Source of the DNA: Vicugna pacos
Lineage: Eukaryota > Chordata > Mammalia > Artiodactyla > Camelidae
Direction of reading: 5' to 3'
DNA: 64,000 nucleotides
Assembly (NCBI RefSeq): GCF_048564905.1
Contig: NW_027328740.1
Location: forward strand, 32,911,019 to 32,975,018
In this document: positions 1 to 13,845 of the stretch, in pieces
How positions within the stretch are numbered: the first letter of the stretch is position 1
How the letters are laid out: every line of letters begins with the position of its first letter
Translations under genes and position numbers: made by a program
The notes under the pieces: model-generated
What the model saw: the letters and a program-made list of their open reading frames with translations, nothing else
Told to the model about the DNA's origin: nothing
The model's database searches: none

Positions 1-2747
1 TGTTACCCTTTTATATAAGTCTTTTAGACCATTATTATAACTGCTTTTATTAAACTGATAGTAACATGATCTCAAAACCATCCTATTGAGAACAAAAATT
101 TTTAAAAGGAAAGACCAAAAAAAAAATTCTCTATTTTCCTGCCTTCCTCTCCCTCTCTCAATGATTTGTATGTCTTATCTTAAAATTTTGTGTTTATTTT
201 ATTTATAATTCATGAGTTATCACCTTTCCAACTGTGAGATTCTCATTTCTGTAACATCCTGCTACTTCTCTTTTTAGAGTATACCTTTCAATATTTCTTT
301 TATCATGGGTATAGTGTTGCTAAACTCTTGTAGCATTTTATTGTCTGTGAAATCCTTTATGTCTCCTTCTACCATAAATATAGCCTTTCTGGTTAAATTA
401 TCCTAGTGTATATCATTTTTTTCATTCAAGACTCTGAATATATCTTGCCACTTCCTTATGTCCTGTAGTATTTGTGTAGTGAAATCAGCTGGGAGCCTTA
501 TGGGGATTCCCTTGTAACACACTCTTTGCCTTTCTCTTGCTTCCTTTTGGACCATTTCTTTATCCTTGACTGTGGCCATCTTAATTATATGTCTTGGTGT
601 GGTTGTATTAGGGTTCTCCCTGTTTGGGACACTCTGAGCTTCCTGTACTTGGATATTTGATTCCTTATTTATGTTTGGAGTTTTCAGTCATGATTTCTTC
701 AAACACCTTTGCAATCCCCTTTGAACTTTCCTCCCCTTCTGGAACTTCTATCGTGCCAATTTTGGCATGCTTTCTATTATCAGATAGGTCCCTTATGCTT
801 TTTTTCATTTGTTTCTCTTGTAGCTCTTCTGATTGGGTGCTTTCTATTGTACTGTATTCTAAGTCACTAATTCATTCCTCTGCATTATCTAGTCAGCTTT
901 GTGACACCTTTATATTTTTCCTTATCTCAGTCAACTAGTTTACCTATTCTACTCGGCATTTCTTTATAGCTTTCATTTCATTTTTGACATATTTTAAATC
1001 TCAAAACACTATCTTTTATTTCCTTCAGTAATTTGATAACATCTTTTTTTAAAATCTTGATCTAGTAGGCTATCAATGTCTGTTTCACTGATCATTTTTC
1101 AGGGGATTTCTCTTGTTCTTTTAATTGTGAATGGTTTCTCTTCCTCTTCATCTTGCTCCTACCTCTCGGGCACTGTGGTTTTTGGCGTATTAGTTATCTA
1201 CTGTGGTCCTAAGGGAGTTTCTCTACCTAGTGTCTATGTAGTAATACAACTTAGAAAAGAGAAAAAAGAGAGAGAGAGACAAGGAATTTTAAAGAAGGGG
1301 AAAATAAATTTTTGAAGACATTGTATTATGCATAATAGAAGAGCAAGTTGAAGCAGAGTGTTGAAAAATAATAATAATAAAAATGTTTTTAAATATTTCA
1401 AAGGGATGAAAATAGGGGTATGTATAATTGCCTAAAAAGTGAAAGTTTTAGGGTAACAGAAAATGGAACAGGTTAAAACAGATTAAAACAATGGGGCGGT
1501 CTATGTCTTCCTGGAAACTGTGTATATTTAATGTGAATCTTTCTGTATTCATCCTTATTTGGAAGCTCATCTTCCTATTTTCGGAGGCCCTCCACTGGAG
1601 ACCTCATCTGTGCCACTCCCATTGCCTGTCAGCAAGCAGATCACTCCTACCCCAAACACAGAGTCCAGGGCCGATCTCTTTACTTAGGGCTGGCTTGTCA
1701 CTGCCCTGCCCGATGTTGCAGTGAGATGTTGCAGGCTGACCAGGCAGGAGTGGACATCATGCCCTCTCCTAGCACCATGGTCAGGGGCTGCATTTCAGCA
1801 GAAAAGCTGGGGGCCACACGCCCCCTCAGGGTGCCAGTCACTACGCTGCTCTGTGCCACTATATGGTCTGCCTCGGGTTTGCACACCAGAAGTGGGCTCA
1901 GGGAAGACTGAGGAACAGCCCTGTCCCTGATCTGGCCCAAAATCCAGCTCCTTGTTTGTCTTGGTGAAGCAAGTTCTCCGAGGAACCAGGACAGAAGTAT
2001 CCTATCTGTCTCAGGCTGTAAAGTCTCCATCAGACCCATAAGGCTTCTAAGTACTTAAACATGAATGCAGATTTTGCCCCCGCTACTGCCTGAGTGCAAA
2101 GAATCAGAGGGTATGGTGGCTGTGTCTGACCCCAGTTCTCTTCACCTAGAAACTTTTGTGGATATTCAGACATGGGTATGCACCCTTCCACCCACAGGGA
2201 AAATCTGCTCTGTGGTTTGATAGAGGGCCCAGGTTGTTCTGCCCTGTGCACCCACAGAAATGACACACAGCAGCCTCCATTCCCCTGGACTGCCTCAGTG
2301 CAGATATTCCTAACTTCAACCCAGCTCGTGCAGCTTGGCCCTGCCCCCAGCCTCTGGGCTGCATCTTGGGCTGGTTGTCTGTGCCTGTTTAACTTAGCTC
2401 TGTCAGTCAACTTATTCTCTGTACAGATCCAAGCCTTGGACGTTCCCCATCCATCCTGCCGAACTCTCAGTTGGAGAGGGGAGACCCAGTAAATGAGCGC
2501 CAGTCCATCTTTGCAGCTCCCTCCTTGTGGGACCTGGTCCACTCTGTTTTGCCATTTCTTCTTTCTTTCTTCCTTTTCTCCTTCCAAATTTTACGTATCT
2601 TTACCTATTGAAGAGGACAATGTTCTGCCAGTGTTCTGCAGGTTTTCTGTTTAGCTGAGTGGGTCTGTGGATGTGAGTCTTGGTGCATTTGTGGGAAAGG
2701 GTGAGTATCGAGCATCCTTCAACTCCACCATCTTGGTCTCCACCCCC
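1..2747 (-). mobile_element. LINE-1, 5' portion (5'UTR plus ORF1 region), antisense
   Basis: Read on the minus strand, the element begins near 2,747 with a typical L1 start (accaagatggtggag). A GC-rich 5'UTR follows to about 1,490, then an ORF1-like region down to about 260. Decayed ORF1 phrases are readable there, such as a stretch resembling 'EGEE..KGI.KVFEEIMTEN' around 720-760 and an 'FTDNKMLQEF' type C-terminal motif near 330-350. The ORF1 frame carries several stops. The rest of the element would lie left of the window. It abuts the sense L1 starting at 2,748, so it probably inserted into that older element. The 5'UTR holds overlapping sense-direction open frames (2,587-2,030 and 2,039-1,698), described in the findings. 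Family: L1, inferred from layout and ORF1 similarity; the subfamily is not assigned. Confidence 0.75.
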
Positions 2748-5700
2748 AAAAATCTCACTTTATAGTGGAAGATAAACACAGACTTGAAATAAATGGAAGA
2801 GATATTTCATGGAAATGATAAGAAAGTACATATTGCAATGCTCAACTCATACAAAATACATATCAAAATAAGGGCCACAATGAAACATATATATGAAATT
2901 ATATAATGAAAAAGAGATCAATATTCAAATAGGGTATTACACTCATTAAATTTTATATGGACCGAAAACCATAGATCTTAATTATATTAAGAAATATTAG
3001 TAGACATGAAGGAATTAACTGATTATAAAACAATAATTGTAGATGAATTTAACACCTAATTATTCTGATAGCCATATCATCCAGAAAGAATATCTGTAAG
3101 GAAATAGAGGTCTTAATAGTATATTAGATTATTTGAGCATAACTGGGTTACTGGACACTGCATCAGAAAAGCAGAACACATTAACTTTTGAAGTGTGCAC
3201 TGGATGTTATGTAAGGAATAAACCACAAATTATGTAATGAAAAATGCCTCAGGAACTTTAAGCAAATATAGATTACAGCAATTATTTTTCCATACACATA
3301 AGTATGAAACAATGCATCAACTCTAGAAAGAAGAATCAGAAAAGCACAAACATGAGTTCAAACCACATCCTTATAAAGAATAAAATAAAACAAGGTCGAT
3401 GATGAAATCAAAGAAGTAATAAAATCATACCTAGAGACAAATTACAATGAAAACACAGCTTCATAAAATTTATGGGATGCAGCAAAGACCAATCTATGAG
3501 GGAAGTTATGAACAATTAAGGCCTTCTACAAAGAACAAGAAAACCTCACACATAGGACCAAGCATACCACACAAAATAACTTGAAATAAGAACAAACAAA
3601 ACCCAAAGGCATTAGAATGAGGAATCTTTAATTAGTAGTTTGAAAGTAAATGAAAAAATTCAAAAAATAAGTTTAAAGTCCTAAAATCATGAGCTATATT
3701 TTCTCTTAAAAATATTAACAAACTAGTAAGCATTTAGCCAGGCTTGTCAAGAAATACACAGAGTGGACCCAAACAAAATAAGAAATGAAAGAGTATAAAT
3801 AATATCTGATATTACAGAAATACAAAAAAAAAGATTATGAAAGGACTATGAGCAGTTACGTGACAACCAATTGGATGACCTAAAAATAATGGACACATTT
3901 CTAGATACGTGCAGCCTGCCAACACTGAAAAAAGAGAAAACAGAAAACTTGAAAAGGGCAATCAATATAAGCTAAATACAATGTATAATTTTAAAAACAT
4001 CCCTTGAACAAAATGTCTGGATGCCTTCAATAAAAGCTCTTTCCCATCAACTATTGTGAAAAATGAAAAAGGAACGACAATTCCCAAAGTTATTTCATGA
4101 GGCCACCATTAACCTGATAACAAACCAACCACTAACAAAAAAAGAAAAGAAAATGAAAAACCATTATCCTTGATGAATATTCATTCAAAAATCCTCAAAA
4201 AAAATCAACAAATTAATCCAGCAATACATAGAAATGATTACACATGATGATCGGTTGGAGTCCTTCCAGAGTCACAAGGATGGTTCAACATGCACAATCA
4301 GCATGCCACATATCTAATAAAGGAAAGACAAAATTCACAGCACCATGTTAATACACACAGAAAAAGGATTTGACAAAATTCAGCATACATTCATGACCAG
4401 AACTCTCATGAAAGTGAGTATAATGGGAATATCTCTCAGCACAGTAAAGGCCATTTATAACAAATTATAATAATCAGGGGAAAAAGCTGAAAGCCTTCTG
4501 GGTAAATTTGGGAAGAAGACAGGGACTCCTACTCTCACCAAATCTGTTCCATAGTAATACAAGAAGGAAAAGGAAAAGAAAAAGAAGTAAAAGAAATACA
4601 AAATGGAAAGAAAGAAGCAAAATTGTCACCAGTACTAATGGCATAACAATCTACACAGAGAGTCCTAAAGTCTCCACACTGACTGTAATGAACAATAAAT
4701 AATTTCATCAAGGGAGCAGGGTACAAGTTTAATGTAAAGAAGTCTGATGCATTTCAACACATTAATCATGAGATATCCTAAAATGGACGTTGAAAGCAAT
4801 TCTATTTATAATCACATTCCCTGGAATATATTGGAATAAATGTAACCACATATGTGAAAGATCTACACACTGAAAATTATAAAACATTGACAAAGTATAT
4901 AAAAATGATTCAAAGAAATGGAAAGATGTCTTGTGCTCTTGGATTGAAAGAGTTCATATTGTGAATATGGCCATACTACACAAAGAAACCGACAGATTTA
5001 ATGTAATTAATGTTACAAAGGTGTAGAATTTTCCAAAGAAGCAGAAAAAGTGACTCTAAGTTTTACATAAAACCATTAAAAATTGCCAAAATGATCATGA
5101 GAAAAACAACAAATATGGAGATATAACCCTCCCAGATACCTTACTCTACTACAAACTTATAGTAATAAAAACAACATGGCATTGGCACAGAGATATAACT
5201 AATAAAAATAGAGAGCCTAGAAACAATTCCACACACCTATGAGCAATGTATCTTTGATAAAAGAGGCAAAAGTACCCAATGGAGAAACGACAGTCTCATC
5301 AAAGTTTTGTGTTGGGAAAGCTGGACATCTACATGTAAAACAGTGAAGTGAGAGCATTCCCTGACATCATTTACACAAATAAACTACAAGTTTATTAAGG
5401 ACCTAAATGTAAGACCTGATAGTATAAAACTGCTAGAAGGGAATATATGTGATACCCTATATATATACATATCATAGGAATATTTTCTTAAATCAGTCTC
5501 CAAATGCAAAAGAAATAAAAGCAATAATAAGCAGGTGAGACCTAAACAAACTTGAAAACTTCTGCACAGTTAAGGACACAATCAATGACATGAAAACACT
5601 GCCTGTGTAATTGGAGAACATATTGGCAAACAATGCAAGTGACCAGGGTTTAATAGATGTAGGTTAGTAGATGTAACATGGTTTTAGGTTATACAACTCA

Positions 5701-6790
5701 ATGTGAAAAGCAAAAACCCAATTAAAAACAAGAGCAGAGTAACTGAGATAGTATTTTTCCAAAGAAAATTTACAGATGAGTAACGGGTAGATGATAAAAT
5801 TGCTCAACATTACTAATTATTAGGTAATTGCAAATCAAAACCACAATGAGGTATCACTTCACACTCTTCAAATCGATATTATAAAAATGTCTACTAATGG
5901 AAAGTGTTGGAGATGATGTGGAGGTAGAAAATCTGTTTTTACACTTGGTAGGAATGTAAATTGGTACAGCTTCTATGGAAAACAGTATTCAGATTCCTTT
6001 AAAACCTAAAACATAATTACCATATGAAACAATAATACCTCTCCTAGGAAAAATCTGGGGAAAAAACCCTAAATTGTGAAGAACAATAGTTCACAACAGC
6101 ATTGTTTATAACATGCAAGCCTGGGAAGCAATCTAAGAGTCCACAGTAGAGTATGGACTTAAAAAGAAATGATGATTCTATAAATATGCAATGGAATATT
6201 AGTCAGCCTTGAAAAAGTATAACACATTGTTATTTCAGCATCCTGAATGGACCTAGTAAATATTGTGCTTAGTCAAGTAACTTAGACAAAGACAAAAGTA
6301 TATAACAAAATTTATATGTGGAGTCTAAAGAATAACAAATATCTATGTACATCTATCTATGGATATCTATTGATAGATGACAGATAAATAGGATAGATAC
6401 ATAGATACATGGTAGATAGATTGATAGATAGATAGATAGATAGATTGATTGATTGATTGATAGAGACATGGTAGAGAGATAGAGAGATTAGATAGAAAAG
6501 ACTGAAACAGACTGAAAGATATGGGAAAAAATTTATGTTTACCAAAGTGGAAGGGAAGGACAATTTTATGTTACGATATTGAGAGATATAATGTAGTATG
6601 CATAAAGGATAGAAGCAACAAGGATAATTTGTATAGATCAGGGAATTATACACAATAACTTATAATAATTGAATGTTAAAAGTATTGTAATAATTTATAA
6701 TGCAATATAATCCACAAAGTGGTTGGAATCTCGATGCTGTACATCTGAAACTACACAATATAGTACATCTACTGTACTACAATTAAAAAT
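2748..6790 (+). mobile_element. LINE-1, old, 5'-truncated, sense (ORF2 to 3' end)
   Basis: Decayed L1 ORF2 reads along the plus strand from the endonuclease region (about 3,080-3,250), through the reverse transcriptase region (about 4,080-4,480, including the 'FDKIQH'-type phrase near 4,367), to the C-terminal region. It ends with an A-rich tail at about 6,780-6,795. No long frame survives. The left part is cut off by the antisense L1 at 1-2,747. The left edge of the 18-kb tandem duplication (5,417) falls inside its ORF2 3' part, so only its last 1.4 kb is repeated in unit 2 (23,280-24,655). The tail end contains a GATA/ATCT-rich microsatellite. Confidence 0.8.
6340..6500. repeat. GATA/GATT-rich microsatellite, unit 1
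   Basis: Degenerate tetranucleotide tract with a core of consecutive GATA units near 6,423-6,444, followed by several GATT units to about 6,461. It lies within the 3' region of the L1. The corresponding tract in unit 2 (24,278-24,328) is a purer and longer GATA run, so the arrays have changed independently since duplication. Confidence 0.85.
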
Positions 6791-6839
6791 AAAACATCTC
6801 ATGTATAATTTAGTAATTTTTCTGCTGATAGAAGCTTTC

Positions 6840-8890
6840 TTTAATATTGATTTATTTTTGCTCTTTACCTTTTATGATTACTGTCTCAAATAATTTCTTT
6901 TACTCTTGTGAACATGTTACCAGATTGATGTATATATATTTATTACCCCTGATTTCATATTTTTCCCTTTTAAATCCATATAGTATAGTAGCTTTTAAGA
7001 ACATATCCAAAGAAACATTTGCAAATTTCTCATGGTGTCTGCTAAGCATTTTATTCAATGTTTTGCATATTTTTGCCATTTTATATTTCTTAGAAGAGTT
7101 CTTTTCTGTACCCCGTGTAAGGTGTCTCAGGTTTGTTTTTTTCATCTCATTCAGGTTTTGTTTGTCTGGTAAAGTCTTTATTTTCACTTTATAGCTAAGT
7201 TATAACTGTGCAAGGTAGAGTATTCTTGGGTGAGAGATTTCTTTTCTCATTAGTTTAAAAATGCCATCTAATTTACCCTTGGCCTATGTTTTCTGCTGAG
7301 AAATCTGCTGAAAGTCTAATGGGGGTTCCTTTGTAGATTATCATAATATTTTTTGGGTGCCTTTAAAATTTTACTCTGTCATTGACTAGCCAATTTGCAT
7401 ATGACATATCTTGAAGGAGGTCTCTTTGCCTTAAAGTTAATAGTGTTTTGTTGGCACACGGACTTGAATATCAGTTCCTTACATAGGTTCAGGAAGTTAT
7501 CAACTATTATTTCTTTAAATAAACCATCAGCTACCTTCTAAATTTCTTCTCCCTCCTGCATTTCACTCTAAAGTGCACTTCCTGAAGAAGTCTGAATGCT
7601 GTTGTAGAATTTCCTCACCTTTTAATATCTTGCATCTCTGCACTCCTCTATCATTTCTAGTTTTGTATTGGTGAGTTTGCTAAATACTCTTCCACAAAGG
7701 CAGTCTGCTCCCAATGCTTTATGTTGCATTCTTCATCTCAGTTATTAAGTTCATATGGTTCTCCAATAATGTTTGGTTATTTTATAGTTTCAGTCTCTTT
7801 GGTAATGTATTCCTTATCAGCATTTAATTTATTCCTAAGCTCACTAAACTGCTATCTGAGTTATGTTTTTTGTTTTGAATTTCTGTATGACACTTATTTG
7901 TATTCTCTGTTAATTATATAGCAATATACCATGACTTTAGGTTTGTTTGCTGCAGGGTAAACATTTTGTGTGTGTGTGTGTGTGTGCGTATTCGTGTGTG
8001 TCTGTGTCTGTTTCGGTGTCTATTTCTTGGCAGCTGTGTGTGTGCGTGCACTATAATGTTACTGTGATTGGTCATGATCTTGGTAAATTATTGTTGTGAG
8101 GACACTAAATAACAGATGTGGAGTAGGAGCCCTTGCTTTTCTTTTCTGGTAGGTTGCAATATTGCAGAATTTTTGGTTTTACTTACCGGAGCTACCTCTG
8201 ATAGTATTTCAAAATGGCACTTTCCAGTCGCTACTGTCTGCATAAAAGATGTGCTTTCATTGTCACTTCTTAGACTTCTCGGGTAGTTAATGCCACTGTT
8301 GTTACTGGGACGGCAATCCCTTCCTTTTATCTGATATCGCTTGAGACTCAGTTTACACATTGAGGAAAGGTGTAAAGATAGGTGGGTATTTGGAATCAGG
8401 CAAGTGCCTTTCCCATGTCCAGTTTTGCAAGGTAACTTTTCTCCACCAATGTGAATGGGGAGTTAGGACAGTGTCATGATTGTCTGAGTGTCTGAAGGAT
8501 GGAATTTCTGTCTCCATTGTGGCTCCCTCCTAGTTACCTGTGACCATAAGTGCTGGTGCAGTTGGAGGCCGAAGCTGTGTGAACCACTGTGACCCTGTTT
8601 CTACTGGGTTCTCTGAGCCTGTGGGCTCAGATACCCTAGTAACTGGGCCTTGGTTGCAGGCACCAAATCTGCTCTTCCCTCAGTTGAGCCTCCTTTATGT
8701 GTTTTAGCCCAACAACCTCAGCTTTACACATGTGTTCTGGAGTATTGTTTTGAATTTTAGTTATACTTGTTGAGATGTGAACGTTTTAAAGACCGAAGAT
8801 TTTAGGGGAGAGACAAAAATAGTTTAAACTTATGTCACTTTTTTCAAAGTATATACTTTTTCATTTTAAATCTTAAATTCTAATTAGGAC
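6840..8890 (-). mobile_element. Antisense L1-like 5' region, family uncertain (unit 1)
   Basis: AT-rich sequence that, read on the minus strand, resembles the 5'UTR/ORF1 side of an old L1 or half-L1 element. The plus strand shows the pyrimidine-rich style of antisense L1 (for example the stretch around 7,440-7,700). A (TG)n tract at 7,967-8,050 interrupts it. Unit 2 carries the matching region at 24,700-26,750. There a minus-strand frame of 157 codons is open (26,427-25,954), but in unit 1 the corresponding frame is only 90 codons (8,360-8,088). I treat both as chance frames. The assignment to L1 is by style, without a diagnostic domain. Confidence 0.45.
7967..8050. repeat. (TG)n microsatellite, imperfect, unit 1
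   Basis: Dinucleotide TG run starting at 7,967, breaking into TGTGTC/TGTGCG variants to about 8,050. It is homologous to the longer tract at 25,811-25,905 in unit 2. Confidence 0.9.
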
Positions 8891-8939
8891 ATTATAAGAA
8901 CACTAAAGAAAGTGAACAAATCACCTCCCTTAATGTCAT

Positions 8940-10580
8940 AGTACTACAAAATATTTTGATTTTCCTGGGTTTTTTCTTCATTGTTTTCCCACATACATGC
9001 ACATTTTACTAAAATATATGCCTATAATCTCTTTAAAATCATTTAAATTATTAAAATATTTCTCTGTTCTGTAAATGTAGCCCTGTTTCTTCTCTAATTA
9101 ATAACTGGTAGCTTGCATATTTCTGTCTTCACCCTCCTTCTTGTCTGTCCCCAAAGGAAACCACTACTTGGTACACTACACATATATATGTGATTCTGTT
9201 CCTGTTTCTTTATGATTATTTCTCTTATATTTTTAGTTTCCTCATATAAGTGATAACTTAGAGTGTTTTTCTCACTATGACTTATTTTCATATGTACAAC
9301 CCTCTCTGGGTCCAGTCACATTTTTCCAAATGGAAGAAATTTATTTTTTGATATGACAATGACTAAGTATTTATTATGTTATCTATATCTCACATCTACT
9401 TCAGCCAATCATCTGTTGATGGGCAGTTGAGTTGTGCATCTATCCTTGGCTATTTTAAATGATGATGTTAAGAACATTGTGGGTAATATATCCTTGAAAG
9501 TTAATGTTTTCATGTTTTTAAAGATTTATATCAGAAACTGGAATTGCTGTAATATATAATGCTTCTATTTCTAGTTTTCTGTACACTGTTTACACTTTTA
9601 TATTAGTGGATACATCAATATATGTTTCCACCACGAGTGTACCTTGGTTCCCTTTTATTAACATTCTTATTAATGTTTGTCATTAGAAGCATTTTTTAAT
9701 AGCCCTTTTGGTTGCTGTGAGATTATATTTCATTCTGGTTTTGATTTAAGATTTCCTAATGTATAGGAACATTATGTTTCTTTTTATGTGAATGAAATTC
9801 ATCCACATGTCTGTTTTTGAAAACTTTCCATGAAGATCCTTAAACTGTTTTAAAGTTGGTGCCTGTGTTTTAAAATATTGAGTCTAATATGCTACATATA
9901 TATTATGGATATTATCACCTTGTTGGTCTCATTGTCTGAAATTTTTCCTTCTATTCTGTGTGTTGTCATATGTGTTGTATAAGGTTTCCTTTGCTCTGCA
10001 AAAGGTTTTACACTTCACACTTATACAAGAAGTAGAATCCCTGTATCATGTAGTACATCTAAATTTTTCTACATAAACTTAAAACTATTGTTGATAATTT
10101 TCCTTTATTTTTAATTAGGAGACAGATCACCAATAAATATTGCTACAATTTATCTCAAAGAAAGTTCTCCTCATGTTTTTGTCAGAAATTGTACATTTTC
10201 AGGTTTTACATTTAGGAAATTAATCATTATTTATCTTATTTTGTATTCTATGGAAGGAAGTGATCATACATCTTACTTTTACATGTACTGTCCAGTTTTC
10301 CCAGAACTATTGTTGAAGAGACTGCCTTATTTCCATTGTATACTTTTGCCTCCTTCATTGTAGACTAATTGACCATATGTTTGTGGGTTTATTTTCGGAC
10401 TCTTTATTTTGTTCCATTGATCTATGTGTCTCTTTTAGTGATAAATTATGATGCTTTGATTACTGTAGCTTTCTAGTACTTTATAAATTCAGGGAGGATA
10501 ATATCCACAGTTTTATTTTTCAAAGATAATTTTAGAAAATTTGGTTCTTTCCTATTTTTGTATAAATTTTATTACTTTTT
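8940..10580 (-). mobile_element. LINE-1 3' fragment, antisense (unit 1)
   Basis: Plus-strand text is the reverse complement of the L1 ORF2 3' end and 3'UTR. It includes the characteristic stretch 'atcatctgttgatgggcagt' (near 9,407) and flanking phrases for the last part of ORF2. The fragment meets a sense L1 at about 10,580-10,620, head to head. Both contain L1 3' sequence, so they are two insertions and not one 5'-inverted insertion. Confidence 0.7.
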
Positions 10581-10599
10581 CCCTGTTTGGGAAGAAACA

Positions 10600-13500
10600 T
10601 ATGGATTCTGTGAGAATAGAAATTTATTAAATGTAAAACCATAAGAAAAATAGTAAAATGCAGAGGATAAATCATACAATATTAAACAAACAATGGATTG
10701 CTGTAAAAATCAAAGGAAACATGTATAGAGAATATGACAACAAATACAAAGTCCATGGGGTATAGCAAAAGCAGTATTAATAGGGATGCTTATAAAAAAT
10801 AACCCCACTTATACAAATATGAAACATCTCTCTCTTATAACATAATCTTACAAACAACAGTTATAGCAAAATAAGAAAAAATTTGTTAGTAGAAAGAAAG
10901 ACAGCTGAAAGGTCAGAACATAAATAAATAAAATAATGATTAAAAATAGAAACATTCAATCAAACTAAATAATGGTTTTTGAAAGATAAATAAAGTTGAT
11001 AAAATTTAACCAGACTTATGAGAAAAAAGAGTACAGATTAATAAGCTCAGAAATAAATGAGAAGTTACAGTTTATATCAAAGAAATACAAAGCATCATAA
11101 GAAGATGCAACAAATTACATGTAAATAAAATGGAAACCCTAGAAGAAATATACAATGTCTGAGAAAGACATAATCTCCATGATGGAATGATAAATAGAAA
11201 ATATGAACAGATAACCACTAATGAATTTGAATAACTCATTAAACAAAATTTCCCAAGAAATACAATTCCAGGCCTAGACAGCTTCACATGTGAATTCTGC
11301 CAAATATTTAGAGAAGAGCTATCACCTATAATTCTCAGAGATTTCCAAAAATTTCAAGAGGATGGAAGGCTTCCTCCCCCAACTTTCTTTATCACACTAC
11401 TACTAAAACTGGAACAAATACCTCAAAAAATTGCAGGTTAAATACTACTGATAAGCATTGATGTAAAAATCATCACTGAAATGTTAGCAAAGCAAAAAAT
11501 ACATTAACAGGATTATATATTATGATTAAGTCCATTTTAATCCAGGGATGTAAAAGTGATTCATTACCTACAAATTAATCAATATGATACACCACACTAA
11601 CAAATTAAAGAATAAAAATAATATAGTCACATCAAAAGAGTCATAAAATGTTTTGAAAAATCATTAACTATTTAAGATTATATTTCTCCTCAAATTGGGC
11701 ATGAGGAAACATACCTCAACACAGTTAAGGTCATATATGACAAGAACTCAACATGACACTCACTGATTAAAAGCTGAAAGCATCTCCTGTAAGAGCAGGA
11801 AGAAGGCAAGAATGCTAACTTTTACCACTGATATTCAGTATAATATTGGAAATTCTAGCCATAGCTATCCAAAATAAATGGAAATATAATACAGCTAATT
11901 AAGAATAGGAGTAAAAGTATCTGTTTGCAGATGACATACTTTAAACAGAAATCCTATAGATGGCACCTCAAAACTGCTAGGACTTTTCAGTGCATTTGTT
12001 AAAATTTCAGAATGTAATATTAACATACACAAATCTTGCATTTCTGCACACTAACAACAAGCTAACAGATAGAGAAAGTGAAGGAACTGTCTCATTTACA
12101 GTTACATTGCAAAACAAAAATCTTCAAATATATCCAAACAAGGAGGTAAAAAACTGTACACAGAAAACTATAAAATATTTATAACAGAAATTGAAGATAA
12201 TGCAAACAGATGAAAGGATATACTGTGTTCATTGATGAGGAAAGTAATATTGTTTAAATGACAGTACTAGCCAAGAAAATACATTAATTATATTCAGTGC
12301 ATATCAAAATACCAAGGGCATTTTCAGAATTTACAATAAATAATAATAAAATTTACATGTAAACACAAAAGTGTTGAAATCACTAAAAAAAGAAAAGAAA
12401 AGAAAACAAACAATAAACACAAATATATCTGACAAAGAACAAAGAGGACGTATCACTTTCCCTGATTTAAAACTATAATACAAAGCTACAGTAATAAAAA
12501 GAATATGGTAGTGGCACAGAACAAAGAAAATAATGGAACACAAAGAAAGCCTGAAAATGAAATCAGACAGTTATGGACATTTAGCCCATTACAAAAAATG
12601 AATATACAGTAGGGAAAAGTAATCATCAGGCATATGAAACAAGTCAACATCACTAACCATCAGAAAAATGCAAGTCCAAAACACAATAAGAGTTTCTGTC
12701 AGTCCTGTCAGAATGAATATTACCAAAAAGATATCTAATATAACAGTTGGTGAGGATGTAAGAAAAACAACCCTTAGGCACTGCTGGAGTGAATGTAAAT
12801 TTGTGCTGCCACTGTGGAAAACAGAATGCAGTTTTATCTAAAAATTAAAAATGAAATATAATCCAACATTTCCATATCTGGATACTTATTCCAAGAAAAT
12901 AAAAACACAAACGAGAAAGGATAAATTCAAACATATATTCACTGCAGCATTATATATATGTACACACACACAGATAAAAATAAAATGAGTTATTACTCAG
13001 CAATAAAAAGAATAAGTTCTTCATTTGCAACAATTGGGTATAGACCAAGACGGTAATATGCTAAGTGATATAAGTCAAAAAGAGATCGACAAATGCTGTA
13101 TGATTTTATTCACATTTGGAATTTAAAAGAAATGAACATACCACAACAGAAAAGGAGATATAGATATACAAAGAAACAGGTTGTTCACAAGAAGGAGGGA
13201 AACAGTGTGAGGAAAAAGAAATATTTGACGAAAATTAAGAGAAAATTTTCCAGTTGCAAATTAAATGAGTCAGGGGCAAGAAATGTGCTGTATGGGGAAT
13301 AGTAAATAACTGTGAAATATCTTTAAATAGCAACATATCATAACTAGATATATTCTGGTGATCAGTTTGAAATGTACTAAAAATAGCAAACAGTACGTTG
13401 TGTAAGAGGAACTAACACAGTTTATAGATAAAAGTACACTTCAAAGACAAACATACTTATAGAAAAAAAATTAGACTTGTAGTTAACAGAGGCAGGGGTT

Positions 13501-13845
13501 GGGAAAGGAGGATTTCATTAATGCACTCAAAACCTACAAATCTCCAGCCGTAAAATAAATGTGTCTTCGGGATGCCCCATAAGAACATGAAAACTACAAT
13601 TAATAATGCTTTATGTTATATATGAATGTTGTTAAGGGAGTAGACCCTTAGTTTTCTCATCACAACAAAAAGGCAAATTGTATCTCTTTAATATTGTATC
13701 TAAATGAGATAATGAATTCTCCTTAAAGTTGCTATGATATTTCTTTCATGATACTTGTAAATCAAATCACTATCCTGTGCACCTAAACTTACACAATATT
13801 CCTCACCAATTATATCTCAATTGAAGTGGAAATAAAAATGGAATG
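10600..13845 (+). mobile_element. LINE-1, 5'-truncated, sense (unit 1)
   Basis: Decayed ORF2 on the plus strand from the region before the reverse transcriptase (about 10,680) through the RT and C-terminal regions (about 12,800-13,060) to an A-rich tail near 13,835. Many stops and indels; no coding capacity. A short TA/CA microsatellite sits near 12,951-12,975. In unit 2 the same site has expanded to about 67 bp (30,946-31,012). Confidence 0.8.

Noticed and set aside
8940-13845. One 5'-inverted (twin-primed) L1 insertion
   Set aside because: Both the antisense and the sense parts contain ORF2 3' end sequence, so they overlap in L1 coordinates and must be two insertions.
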